10,665 nucleotides of DNA from Propionibacteriaceae bacterium (GCA_003158895.1 PMLO01000115.1:9730-20394), one strand, 5' to 3'; numbered from the stretch's first letter, positions 1-6,587 are shown. Numbers and translations: made by a program. Notes: a model not told the origin generated them from the letters alone.

Positions 1-705
1 GTCGGCGAGTCGGGATCCGGCAAGAGCCAAACGGCCTTCGCGATCCTTGGCATCTTGCCGCCGACCGCAAGGATCCTCGGGGGACAGATCCTGTTCGACG
101 GGTTCGACGTGCTCGCCGACCCACAGCAGCAGCGAGAGTTCCGGGGCCGGCGGATCGGCTACATCCCCCAGGAACCAATGGCCAACCTGGACCCCAGCTT
201 CACCGTCGGGTCGCAGCTGAACGAAGGTCTGCGGGCCGCCACGGGCGTGTCCAAGCAGGCCGCCAAGGCCACGCTGCTGGCGCTGCTGGAGCGGGTGGGG
301 ATCCCCAACCCGCCACGTACCTACGACGCGTACCCTCACCAGATCTCCGGGGGTATGGCCCAGCGCGTCCTGATCGCCGGTGCGATCGCCTCCGATCCCG
401 ACTTCATCATCGCCGACGAGCCCACGACCGCGTTGGACGTCACCGTCCAAGCCGACGTGCTCGAGCTCCTGCGCGAACTGCAGGCCGAACGAGGCCTCGG
501 CATGATCCTGGTCACCCACAACTTCGGCGTCGTCGCCGACATCTGCGACCGGGTGAGCGTCATGCGCGAGGGCCGCATCGTCGAGTCCAACACGCTCGAG
601 GAGATCTTCGCCCACCCACAGCACCCGTACACGCAGATGCTGTTGGGCTCCACTCTCGAGGGCGCCCCACTGCGCCCACCGCTGTCCGTCGCCGAGGAGG
701 CCTGA
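1..705 (+). CDS. Oligopeptide/dipeptide ABC transporter ATP-binding protein (DppD/OppD type), 5' end missing
   Basis: This is the first of two ATPases that would power peptide import through a membrane permease pair encoded upstream, outside the window. The reading frame is open from base 1, so the true start lies to the left; from the position of the Walker A motif, roughly 35-45 residues are missing. Visible motifs, numbered within the 234-residue fragment, are Walker A GESGSGKS (2-9), a Q-loop YIPQEP with Gln57, the ABC signature ISGGMAQR (115-122), Walker B IIADEP with Asp139-Glu140, and the switch histidine in VTHNFG (His173). The tail contains HPYTQMLL, the conserved start of the C-terminal extension of Opp/Dpp ATPases. 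The stop is one base before the start of the next ATPase, so the two are translationally coupled. The family call is firm; the peptide specificity is unknown. Any TTG or ATG inside this stretch is internal and not the start. Confidence 0.93.
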   Translation, partial: VGESGSGKSQTAFAILGILPPTARILGGQILFDGFDVLADPQQQREFRGRRIGYIPQEPMANLDPSFTVGSQLNEGLRAATGVSKQAAKATLLALLERVGIPNPPRTYDAYPHQISGGMAQRVLIAGAIASDPDFIIADEPTTALDVTVQADVLELLRELQAERGLGMILVTHNFGVVADICDRVSVMREGRIVESNTLEEIFAHPQHPYTQMLLGSTLEGAPLRPPLSVAEEA

Positions 706-706
706 C

Positions 707-1567
707 ATGGCTCCGCTGTTGGAGTGCACAGATGTCCACGTCGCCTACCCGGGCAAGGGCTGGGGCTCGTCCCCGATCAAGATCCTCAAAGGCGTCTCCC
801 TCGACATCCACCGAGGCGAGACCGTGGGCCTAGTGGGGGAGTCCGGCTCGGGCAAGACCACACTCGGAAGGGCCATCCTCGGGTTCGCGCCGGTCACCGG
901 GGGCCAGATCCTGATGGGCGGTCAGGACTACGCCCAGGTGCCACTTGCCAAGCGCAAGCACATGGCCAGCGAGCTCCAGGTGATCTTCCAGGACCCGTAC
1001 ACCTCGTTGAACCCGGCGATGACGATCGAGGAGATCCTCAGCGAGCCTCTCGTGGTCAACAAGGTCGACAACCCCAAGAAGGTCATCGGGGAGCTGTTGG
1101 AACGGGTCAATCTGCCCCCGAACTCAGGCGGCCGGCTTGCCCGGGAGTTCTCCGGCGGGCAGCGGCAGCGCATCGCCATCGCGCGTGCGCTGGCGCTGCG
1201 GCCCAAGCTCATCATCTGCGACGAGCCAACCTCAGCTCTGGACCTGTCGACGCAGCGCAAGGTCATCGACCTGCTGCTCGAGATCCAGGAGCAGACCCAC
1301 GTCGCGTACCTGTTCATCACCCACGACCTGTCCGTCGTCCGGGCGATCAGCCACCGGATCGCGGTGATGTTCGACGGGGAGATCGTCGAGCAGGGCACTG
1401 CGGAGAAGATCACGACCGACCCCGACCACCCGTACACACAGCGACTTCTCATGGCGTCGCCGGTCGCGAATCCCGCCGAACAACGCCTACGGCGCACAGC
1501 CCGCCAGGAGCTGCTGGCCCGTCAACGGGCCGAGGGCGAGGACCGCTGGGTCGTCGCATCGGCATGA
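707..1567 (+). CDS. Oligopeptide/dipeptide ABC transporter ATP-binding protein (DppF/OppF type)
   Basis: This is the second cytoplasmic ATPase of the peptide importer, expected to form a heterodimer with the product of the gene before it. The 286-residue protein has Walker A GESGSGKTT (44-52), Q-loop FQDPYTSLNP with Gln95, signature FSGGQRQR (148-155), Walker B LIICDEP with Asp172-Glu173, and switch histidine His206 in ITHDLS. The C-terminal part contains DHPYTQRLL, typical of the oligopeptide ATPase extension. It is somewhat shorter than many OppF proteins (about 320-330 residues), but no motif is missing. The ATG at 707 is supported by a strong Shine-Dalgarno GAGGAGG at 694-700, six bases upstream and inside the end of the preceding gene. 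This is the last intact gene of the peptide operon in this window; what follows is broken sequence. Confidence 0.95.
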   Translation: MAPLLECTDVHVAYPGKGWGSSPIKILKGVSLDIHRGETVGLVGESGSGKTTLGRAILGFAPVTGGQILMGGQDYAQVPLAKRKHMASELQVIFQDPYTSLNPAMTIEEILSEPLVVNKVDNPKKVIGELLERVNLPPNSGGRLAREFSGGQRQRIAIARALALRPKLIICDEPTSALDLSTQRKVIDLLLEIQEQTHVAYLFITHDLSVVRAISHRIAVMFDGEIVEQGTAEKITTDPDHPYTQRLLMASPVANPAEQRLRRTARQELLARQRAEGEDRWVVASA

Positions 1568-1578
1568 GAGGACTCACT

Positions 1579-1704
1579 ATGGACACCACCACGACCCCGG
1601 TCGGCGAGTCGAGAGGCCTCGTGACCAGGCTCCGACGATCTCACGGGCTACCCGAGCACGTACATCGAGAACTGCGAGTTCGACGACCTGTGTGCGTCAG
1701 GTGA
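1579..1704 (+). other. Short 41-codon ORF with good RBS, probably the start of a gene broken by a deletion
   Basis: An ATG at 1579 lies 11 bases after the stop of the second peptide ATPase and is preceded by GAGAGG about nine bases upstream, so ribosomes would be expected to start here. The first residues are MDTTTTPVGESRGLVTRL. From about position 1625 the same DNA, read in another frame, encodes the C-terminus of an alpha/beta hydrolase. The frame starting at 1579 then runs on as arginine-rich sequence and stops at 1702-1704. The likeliest reading is that the first 15-20 codons belong to the next gene of the peptide operon and that a deletion near 1620-1635 joined them out of frame to the tail of the same or another gene. 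I do not recognise the N-terminal sequence, and a functional 41-residue protein is unlikely. Confidence 0.4.
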
Positions 1705-1848
1705 GGAGTTCGGACGACAGCTGGCGGCCGATGGCGTCGACGTCACTGACGTGACGCCGCAGGTGTTCCCCACGGCCATCTCAACGCCGTCGGCTCGCCG
1801 CTCACTGGCGCCACACTCGACCGTCTCGCTGCACGGCTGGCCCGGTAA
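1625..1848 (+). pseudogene. C-terminal remnant of an alpha/beta hydrolase (esterase/lipase-like), frameshifted
   Basis: Reading the frame of position 1634 gives DDLTGYPSTYIENCEFDDL and then SGEEFGRQLAADGVDVTDVT. This resembles the late part of alpha/beta hydrolase fold-3 esterases, where a 'P-T-Y-I-E ... D-x-L-x-x-S-G' segment precedes the catalytic histidine. At about 1757-1759 the homology jumps frame. From 1759 it reads AGVPHGHLNAVGSP, where the PHGH segment would carry the catalytic histidine (codon 1771-1773 or 1777-1779), then TGATLDRLAARLAR and a TAA at 1846-1848. A single-base loss, or a gain of two bases, explains the jump. No nucleophile-elbow (GxSxG) or oxyanion-hole region is present, because only about 70 codons survive. 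The 5' limit is a TGA in this frame at 1622-1624. The family assignment comes from motif recognition without a search; the broken state is directly visible. Confidence 0.62.
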
Positions 1849-1880
1849 GGAACCGTCAGCAGCCGAGAACCATTCGCGAC

Positions 1881-2098
1881 CCACTGACGCGCGAGAACTG
1901 GAACGTTGTTCGGCAGCATCTGGGCCGAGGTGCACGCGGACACACGTTCCGTGTCCATGTCCCACACACTGTGTGCACGGCGGAGCTGATTCAAGGCTCG
2001 GACTTACAACCACCGGCGCAGCCATGCGGTACCAGCACGCCGCACGCCGCGACGCTGAGATCGCCGAAGCACTCAGCCGGATCGCCGCCGGAGCGTAG
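1881..2098 (+). pseudogene. Decayed C-terminal remnant of a tyrosine recombinase / phage-type integrase
   Basis: Two frames together resemble the catalytic end of a tyrosine integrase. The frame of 1881 reads PLTRENWNVVRQHLG, then HTFRVHVPHTVCTAELIQ, which looks like a damaged version of the usual 'VHDLRHT...TAELM' box carrying the catalytic His-x-x-Arg. At about 1990-1994 the match moves to the frame of 1994, reading RLGLTTTGAAMRYQHAA and then RRDAEIAEALSRIAAGA, ending at TAG 2096-2098. Actinobacterial integrases commonly end with an 'LGH-(S/T)-T...A-x-RYQHA...RD..IA.ALS' segment. The nucleophile tyrosine would be codon 2030-2032. The histidine expected after LG is Leu here, and the Arg of the HxxR box is absent, so the enzyme would be inactive even without the frameshift. 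Everything N-terminal to this is gone. The assignment rests mainly on the C-terminal 30 residues. Confidence 0.6.
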
Positions 2099-2103
2099 CT
2101 CCG
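2089..2103 (+). other. Short perfect hairpin over the stop codon of the integrase remnant
   Basis: CGGAGC (2089-2094) and GCTCCG (2098-2103) form a perfect six-base-pair stem with a GTA loop. The TAG stop (2096-2098) spans the loop and the first stem base. There is no T-run after it, so it is at best a weak or Rho-assisted terminator. It could equally be chance in GC-rich DNA. Positions 2104-2141 between this hairpin and the next structure show nothing recognisable. Confidence 0.25.
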
Positions 2104-2141
2104 ACGACGTCACGTCCAAGGGCACCTGCAGCACCCACCCG

Positions 2142-2179
2142 GTTGGCTGAGCTGGCCCAACTGAGCCCAATGGACTCAG
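2142..2179 (-). terminator. Possible tandem-hairpin terminator after the CUT2 permease gene
   Basis: On the minus strand, CTGAGTCC-ATT-GGGCTCAG (2179-2161) folds into an eight-base-pair stem with one G-U pair and a three-base loop. The stop codon of the permease (2176-2178) lies inside the first arm. The wobble forms only in minus-strand RNA; in plus-strand RNA the same position is a C-A mismatch, which supports a role for the minus-strand transcript. Directly downstream, GTTGG and CCAAC (2161-2157 and 2146-2142) can form a second, weaker stem. No uridine tract follows, which is common for GC-rich actinobacterial terminators but lowers certainty. Confidence 0.35.
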
Positions 2180-3381
2180 CGGCGACCCCGGCGCTTGTTG
2201 ATCAAGTCGAAGGCGACTGCCAGGAGCAACACCAGGCCCTTGATCGCCATCTGCCAGGCCGCGTCCACCGAGAGGATGGACAACCCCATGTTGAGCACGC
2301 CCATCACCAGGCCGCCGATCACAGCCCCGATCACTGTTCCGACCCCGCCCTGGACCGCCGCCCCGCCGATGAACACCGCGGCGATGGCATCGAGCTCATA
2401 GTTCTGGCCGGCGGAAGCGACAGCGCTCCCAGCTCGTGAGGTGCTCACCACACCGGCCAGTGCTGCCAGCATGCCAATGTTGACGAAGATCATGAAGTTG
2501 ACGCGCTTCGTCTTGACGCCACTCATCACGGCGGAGAAGAGATTGCCGCCGATCGCGTAGACATGTCGTCCGAAGACAGTCCGGTTCAGCACGAACGTGT
2601 ACGTGAGGATCAGGACGGCCAGGATGATCAGGATGATCGGCATACCGCTGTAGCTGGCCAGCTGCCAGCACAATGCCATGATGGCGACGACAGCCACGAT
2701 GATCTTCGCCCAGAACGACACAGGCCCCTCAACGGGGAAGCCCTGCTTCTGCCGGCTGATGCGAGAACGGATCAGCTGCGCCGCCAGGCCGACGGCAGCC
2801 AGCCCGCCGAGGACCAGGGTCAAGACATCGACCTTGCCGACCGCGCCCAGCGCGGGGGGCAACCATCCCGCACCGATCGCCACGAATGCCGGAGGCAGTC
2901 CTCCAATCGTGCCTCCATAGAGAAGAACCAGCGTGAGCCCTCGGAACAGCATCATTCCCGCCAAGGTGACGATGAACGCTGGGATCCCCATGTACGCCAC
3001 CCAGAACCCTTGCCACGCTCCCACCAGGCAACCGGTCAGCAACGCAAGCAACACAGCTGCCCACCAGGGCAGGCCCCAGTTGTTCATGGCAAGCGCAGTG
3101 ATCGCACCGATCATCGCCACCAGCGAGCCGACGGAAAGATCGATGTGGCCCGCGATGATGACCATGACCATGCCGATGGCGAGGATCAGCACGTAAGCGT
3201 TCTGCTGGATCAGGTTGTTGACGTTGCCGGGCATCAAGAGGCGGCCGCCCGTCAACATCTCGAACAGCAGCACGATGATGACGAGTGCGGCAAGGATGCC
3301 GTACTGGCGGATGTCGACGGACAGCCGCCGACCCTTCTCCAGATCGGGCAAAGTCTCAGCCGTTGGTGTCAGAGTGCTCAT
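2176..3381 (-). CDS. mmsB: CUT2-family monosaccharide ABC transporter permease (MmsB/GguB/XylH-like)
   Basis: This 401-residue integral membrane protein would form the channel for a monosaccharide, working as a homodimer with the double ATPase encoded upstream. It is almost entirely hydrophobic, with about ten predicted membrane segments and a larger polar loop around RSRISRQKQGFPVEGPVSF. Near residue 80 it has AGHIDLSVGS, the hallmark of the ribose/xylose-type (BPD_transp_2) permease family. The segments MGIPAFIVTLAGMMLFRGLT and YAIGGNLFSAVMSGVKTK are also typical of the multiple-monosaccharide subfamily. The basic tail NKRRGRR is probably cytoplasmic. Its ATG (3379-3381) overlaps the stop of the ATPase gene in an ATGA arrangement (4-base overlap), with AAGGGAA a little upstream as a ribosome binding site, so translation is coupled. 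Sugar specificity cannot be read from the permease. Confidence 0.92.
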   Translation of the reverse strand: MSTLTPTAETLPDLEKGRRLSVDIRQYGILAALVIIVLLFEMLTGGRLLMPGNVNNLIQQNAYVLILAIGMVMVIIAGHIDLSVGSLVAMIGAITALAMNNWGLPWWAAVLLALLTGCLVGAWQGFWVAYMGIPAFIVTLAGMMLFRGLTLVLLYGGTIGGLPPAFVAIGAGWLPPALGAVGKVDVLTLVLGGLAAVGLAAQLIRSRISRQKQGFPVEGPVSFWAKIIVAVVAIMALCWQLASYSGMPIILIILAVLILTYTFVLNRTVFGRHVYAIGGNLFSAVMSGVKTKRVNFMIFVNIGMLAALAGVVSTSRAGSAVASAGQNYELDAIAAVFIGGAAVQGGVGTVIGAVIGGLVMGVLNMGLSILSVDAAWQMAIKGLVLLLAVAFDLINKRRGRR

Positions 3382-4922
3382 CGCACGGATTCCCTTCCCA
3401 TGGTCATGAGGTGCATGAGGCTCTCCTGAGTAGCCTCAGACCGCGGCACATCGCCGGTGATACGGCCTTCTGAGATGGTGTAGATCCGATCACACATTCC
3501 GAGCAGCTCAGGCAGTTCGGAGGAGATCATGACGACAGCCTTGCCAAGCTCCGCGAGCTTGTTGATCAGCCCGTAGATCTCATACTTCGCACCCACGTCG
3601 ATGCCGCGGGTGGGTTCATCGAGAATCAGGACGTCAGGGCCGGGCAGCAACCACTTGCTGAGCACCACCTTCTGCTGGTTCCCTCCAGACAAGCGGCCCA
3701 CGACCTCGTTGACACTCGGCGTCTTGATGTTCATGCTGATGCGGTACTCGTCCGCGGTGAGGTACTCGCGATCGCGGTCGATCACCCCGAGACGAGCCAG
3801 CTTCGCCAGACCCACTGCACTGATGTTGGTTGCCACAGCGCCGATCAGGTTCAACCCGTAGCGCTTCCGATCCTCCGTCACGTAGGCGATTCCGTGGCCA
3901 ACCGCCTCATCGACAGTCGCCGTCTTGATCTCCTTGTCGTCCTTGTACACCCGACCGCTGATCCCGGTCCCCCACAGCCGGCCGAAAATGCTCATCGCCA
4001 GCTCGGTACGTCCCGCTCCCATCAGCCCGGCGAACCCGACGATCTCGCCGGACCGTACGAAGAAGGACGCCTTGTCCACCATCACTCGGGAGGTCTGTAC
4101 GGGGTGGTGAACGGTCCAGTCCTCGACCCGGAAGAGCTCCCGGCCGATCACGGCATGTCTGTCGGGGTACATGTTGTTGAGCTCTCGCCCCACCATGGAT
4201 TTGATGATCCGAGACTCCGTGGCGTCCGGCTGCGACATGTCGATGGTCTCGATCGTCTTCCCGTCCCGGATCACCGTGACCCGGTCAGCGATCCGGCGGA
4301 TCTCACGGAGCTTGTGGGAGATGATGATGCAGGTGATGCCATGTGTACGAAGGCCCGCGATGAGGTCGAGCAGATGGTTCGAGTCCTCGTCGTTGAGAGC
4401 GGCGGTCGGCTCGTCAAGGATCAGCATCGAGACGTCCTTGGCCAGGGCCTTGGCGATCTCAACCAGCTGCTGCTTGCCGACGCCGAGCTCGTAGACCTTC
4501 GTCTCTGGTCGTTCGTTCAGCCCCACACGGCGCAGCAGCTCTGCTGCCTCGTTGTTGGTGCGGTTCCAGTCGATGACTCCGTAACGAGCGCGTTCGTTCC
4601 CCACGAAGATGTTCTCAGCGATGGACTGCAGCGGGTTGAGCGCGAGCTCCTGATGGATGATCGCGATACCAGCCGCCTCGCTCGACTTGATGTCTCTGAA
4701 GGCGGCCTCTTTGCCTTGAAACTCGATCGACCCGGTGTAGGTCCCAGGCGGGTAGACGCCACTGAGCACTTTCATCAGGGTTGACTTCCCAGCACCGTTC
4801 TCGCCGCAGATGCCATGGATCTCGCCACGTGCCACCTCGAGGTTCACGTCGTCCAGAGCGCGAACACCACTGAAGTCTTTGACGATCCCTCGCATGCGCA
4901 GGATCGGTTCTTCCTCTGACAT
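3378..4922 (-). CDS. mmsA: CUT2-family sugar ABC transporter ATP-binding protein, double-NBD (MmsA/GguA/XylG-like)
   Basis: This cytoplasmic protein has two fused ATPase domains in one 514-residue chain, the standard length for sugar ATPases of the RbsA/XylG/GguA group. The first domain has Walker A GENGAGKST (40-48), Q-loop Gln91 in HQELAL, signature ELGVGKQQ (145-152), Walker B MLILDEPTAAL (Asp170-Glu171) and switch His203 in ISHKL. The second has a degenerate Walker A, GLMGAGRTE (299-307), with Arg in place of Lys, a canonical signature LSGGNQQK (411-418) and Walker B VLILDEPTRGID (Asp435-Glu436). This asymmetry is normal for the family. The VYPPGTYTGSI stretch (56-66) and the LGVGK form of the first signature point to the multiple-monosaccharide/xylose branch. 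The ATG at 4922 has GAGGTG eight bases upstream (4931-4936). The stop overlaps the permease start. Confidence 0.94.
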   Translation of the reverse strand: MSEEEPILRMRGIVKDFSGVRALDDVNLEVARGEIHGICGENGAGKSTLMKVLSGVYPPGTYTGSIEFQGKEAAFRDIKSSEAAGIAIIHQELALNPLQSIAENIFVGNERARYGVIDWNRTNNEAAELLRRVGLNERPETKVYELGVGKQQLVEIAKALAKDVSMLILDEPTAALNDEDSNHLLDLIAGLRTHGITCIIISHKLREIRRIADRVTVIRDGKTIETIDMSQPDATESRIIKSMVGRELNNMYPDRHAVIGRELFRVEDWTVHHPVQTSRVMVDKASFFVRSGEIVGFAGLMGAGRTELAMSIFGRLWGTGISGRVYKDDKEIKTATVDEAVGHGIAYVTEDRKRYGLNLIGAVATNISAVGLAKLARLGVIDRDREYLTADEYRISMNIKTPSVNEVVGRLSGGNQQKVVLSKWLLPGPDVLILDEPTRGIDVGAKYEIYGLINKLAELGKAVVMISSELPELLGMCDRIYTISEGRITGDVPRSEATQESLMHLMTMGRESVR

Positions 4923-4960
4923 CTCTTCGTCACCTCGGCCGTCGTGATGGGAGCATGCTA

Positions 4961-5000
4961 TGGGCGGGTTGAGGGCCCCGAAGGTCCGTCAACCCGCCCA
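4961..5000 (-). promoter_or_regulatory. Strong UUCG-capped hairpin between the chvE-like gene and the ATPase gene
   Basis: TGGGCGGGTTGA and its exact complement TCAACCCGCCCA (4961-4972 and 4989-5000) form a perfect 12-bp stem. In minus-strand RNA the 16-base interior adds GG/CC and CC/GG pairs closed by a UUCG tetraloop, interrupted by a C-C and an A-G mismatch. The structure begins seven bases after the binding-protein stop codon. No U-tract follows on the minus strand. Such intercistronic hairpins after binding-protein genes are known to protect the upstream mRNA from 3' exonucleases or to end part of the transcripts, which gives more binding protein than membrane components. Either role is inferred here; the fold itself is plain in the sequence. 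Confidence 0.75.
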
Positions 5001-5007
5001 TTGTGGA

Positions 5008-6132
5008 TCACAGACCGACGTCTGAGGCCTTCAGGAAGCCGGAGTCGATCAACTTGCTCTGCACGAGGTCCTTGGTGACTACCTCAGGCGTGATCAGGTA
5101 GGACGGAACGACCTTGATCCCGTTGTTGTACGTCGTGGTGTCATTGACATCAACCGTCGCACCCTTGGTGATCTGCTGGATCATCGTGAACACCTGGTCG
5201 CCCAGCTTGCGGGTGTCCTTCCAGACGGTCATGGACTGCTCACCAGCGAGGATCGCCTTGACATTGGCCTTGTCGCCGTCCTGGCCGGTGATCATGGGCC
5301 AGTCGGTTCCCACCTTGTAGCCGGCGCTCTTCAGGGACGCCTCGATGCCAATTGCCAGGGAGTCGTTCGGAGACAGAACTGCCTGAACCTTCTTGCCCGT
5401 GTAGAAGGAGGAGAGCCTGTTGTCCATCTCGGCCTGAGCCTTGTCCGAAGCCCATGCAGCGATACCGATGGTGGCCCAGTCGGCATCGGACTTGGGTGAC
5501 TTCCCACTCGGGACGACGAGCGTGCCCTTGGTGACGTATGGGAGCAGGACATCCCAGGCGCCGGAGAAGAAGTACTTGGCGTTGTTGTCGTCGGGGCTGC
5601 CGGCGAAGGGCTCGATGGTGATCGGCGTCGTGGCCGAGTCGAGCTTCAGCTGGTCCTTGAGGAAGTTCCCCTGAAGCTGGCCGACCTTGTAGTTGTCGAA
5701 GGTGGCGTAGTAGTCCACGTTCGGGCTGCCGTTGATCAGGCGGTCGTAGGCGATCACCTTGGCGCCCTGCTTGGCCGCGGTGTCCAGCACCGGGCCCAGC
5801 GCAGTTCCGTCGATGGCTGCGATCACGAGGATCTTGGCGCCACCGGCGATCTGGTTCTGGATCTGGCTGATCTGCGTGTCGACCTTGTTGTCCGCGTACT
5901 GAAGGTCAACGGTGCAGCCGGCAGCCTTGAGCTTGGTCTGCAACTGTGCCCCGTCGTTGATCCAGCGCTCCAAGGTGCGCGTAGGCATCGTGATGCCCAC
6001 GTTGCAGGCGATGGTGGCTGCGTTGGCTGAGCTGCCGCCCGCAGTTGCCGTCGTGGCCCCGCTGCAAGCAGCCATCGAGACAGCCAACGCGCCGACCGCG
6101 AAGACTGTGGCGATTCGAGTAATGCGCGACAT
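5008..6132 (-). CDS. chvE: Monosaccharide-binding lipoprotein of a CUT2 ABC transporter (ChvE/XylF-like)
   Basis: This 374-residue extracellular sugar receptor is anchored to the membrane by lipid and delivers a monosaccharide to the permease and ATPase encoded downstream. The N-terminus is a lipoprotein signal peptide: basic residues (MSRITRIA), a hydrophobic stretch, then the lipobox SMAAC with Cys23 as the modified residue. The mature part is a type 1 periplasmic-binding (Peripla_BP_4) fold. Recognisable segments are GITMPTRTLERWINDG, AGGAKILVIAAIDG, YDRLINGS followed by YYATFDNYKVG, and GQDGDKANVKAILAGEQ followed by TVWKDTRKL, which closely recall ChvE-type multiple-monosaccharide receptors. 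The ATG at 6130-6132 has GAGAGG six bases upstream. It is the first gene of a minus-strand operon and is separated from the ATPase gene by 85 bases containing a large hairpin. Candidate ligands are xylose, glucose, galactose or arabinose; this is inference from the family. Confidence 0.92.
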   Translation of the reverse strand: MSRITRIATVFAVGALAVSMAACSGATTATAGGSSANAATIACNVGITMPTRTLERWINDGAQLQTKLKAAGCTVDLQYADNKVDTQISQIQNQIAGGAKILVIAAIDGTALGPVLDTAAKQGAKVIAYDRLINGSPNVDYYATFDNYKVGQLQGNFLKDQLKLDSATTPITIEPFAGSPDDNNAKYFFSGAWDVLLPYVTKGTLVVPSGKSPKSDADWATIGIAAWASDKAQAEMDNRLSSFYTGKKVQAVLSPNDSLAIGIEASLKSAGYKVGTDWPMITGQDGDKANVKAILAGEQSMTVWKDTRKLGDQVFTMIQQITKGATVDVNDTTTYNNGIKVVPSYLITPEVVTKDLVQSKLIDSGFLKASDVGL

Positions 6133-6165
6133 CGTGTTCCTCTCTGAATCACGTCGTCAAGACAC

Positions 6166-6207
6166 CGGCACATCTCGTGCCGATGGGAGAGATTGCTCGA
6201 GGCAATC
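6166..6207 (-). promoter_or_regulatory. Two inverted repeats in the chvE leader/promoter: one hairpin and one candidate operator
   Basis: Two dyads lie 34-75 bases upstream of the chvE-like start. The nearer is CGGCAC/GTGCCG (6166-6171 and 6177-6182) with a five-base spacer, which would form a hairpin in the 5' leader. The farther is GATTGC-TCGAG-GCAATC (6191-6207), with perfect six-base arms around TCGAG. This is the size and shape of a repressor binding site. It would overlap the candidate -10 element of the promoter listed separately. No regulator gene adjoins this operon, and the site does not match the palindrome next to the LacI gene, so its binding protein is unknown. Confidence 0.4.
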
Positions 6208-6218
6208 ATGTTTGTCAG
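6190..6218 (-). promoter_or_regulatory. Candidate promoter of the chvE-mmsA-mmsB operon
   Basis: On the minus strand, CTGACA (6218-6213, five of six matches to TTGACA) is followed after 17 bases by CAATCT (6195-6190), a poor -10 match. Transcription would start near 6183, leaving a leader of about 50 bases that contains the 6166-6182 dyad. The candidate is weak on the -10 side. It gains some support from the GATTGC/GCAATC dyad, which sits between and over these elements as a repressor site would. Confidence 0.28.
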
Positions 6219-6282
6219 TGGCAGCAACATATCGCTACTCGCCCGTGGCTCACCATCGGGTAGGGGTAACGATAGAGTAACG

Positions 6283-6587
6283 GTCCCGATTCCAGCCTGT
6301 CCGCACGCAGGGATAGCCCAGCTCGCGGTAGACAGTGGTCATCGGGGTGTCGGTCGCGTGACGGAGGCAGGCGCCCGATCCGTCCCCGTTCGCGCACCAT
6401 TAAGTCGGCGTTGCAACATTTCAAAGTGGGAGGAGCGAAGGCAGGGTGACGAGACCATCGGACGCCGCCGTTGGGGAGGACTGCCGAGACGCGCGCGGCG
6501 CGCTCACTGGCTCGCCTGCACCTCTTGGGACCGACGAACAGCACACTAGTCGGGAAACTCCCGCCCGCGACCGAGACGCGGCCGATT
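6283..6587. other. Gene-poor stretch with no recognisable content
   Basis: Between the chvE promoter region and the toxin remnant I find no reading frame that resembles a known family on either strand, no tRNA-like fold and no repeat family. Frames are open by virtue of high GC, but their translations are arginine-rich and low in conserved patterns. A YefM-like antitoxin would be expected just upstream of the YoeB-like remnant, but none can be recognised. The stretch may be further decayed accessory DNA. Confidence 0.5.

Noticed and set aside
724..1704. Long open frame overlapping the second peptide ATPase in another frame
   Set aside because: Its product is rich in Arg, Pro and Gly with no family motif, while the overlapping frame encodes a complete ABC ATPase; only its last part (from 1579) has an independent RBS and is listed separately.
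2100..2175. Possible tRNA or att site next to the integrase remnant
   Set aside because: No T-arm-like GGTTCGAATCC sequence or cloverleaf could be found, and no matching direct repeat elsewhere in the window.
2563..3429. Open frame of 288 codons on the plus strand, antisense to the CUT2 permease
   Set aside because: The product is dominated by Asp, Gln, His and Arg, as expected from the complement of a hydrophobic GC-rich gene; the minus-strand frame has clear permease motifs.
3894..4784. Open frame of 296 codons on the plus strand, antisense to the double ATPase
   Set aside because: A GC-driven shadow with no recognisable domain; the minus strand carries every ABC motif in order.
5823..6230. 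Alternative minus-strand frame overlapping the start of the chvE-like gene
   Set aside because: Low-complexity Ser/Arg/Pro product; the chvE frame has a lipoprotein signal and an RBS.
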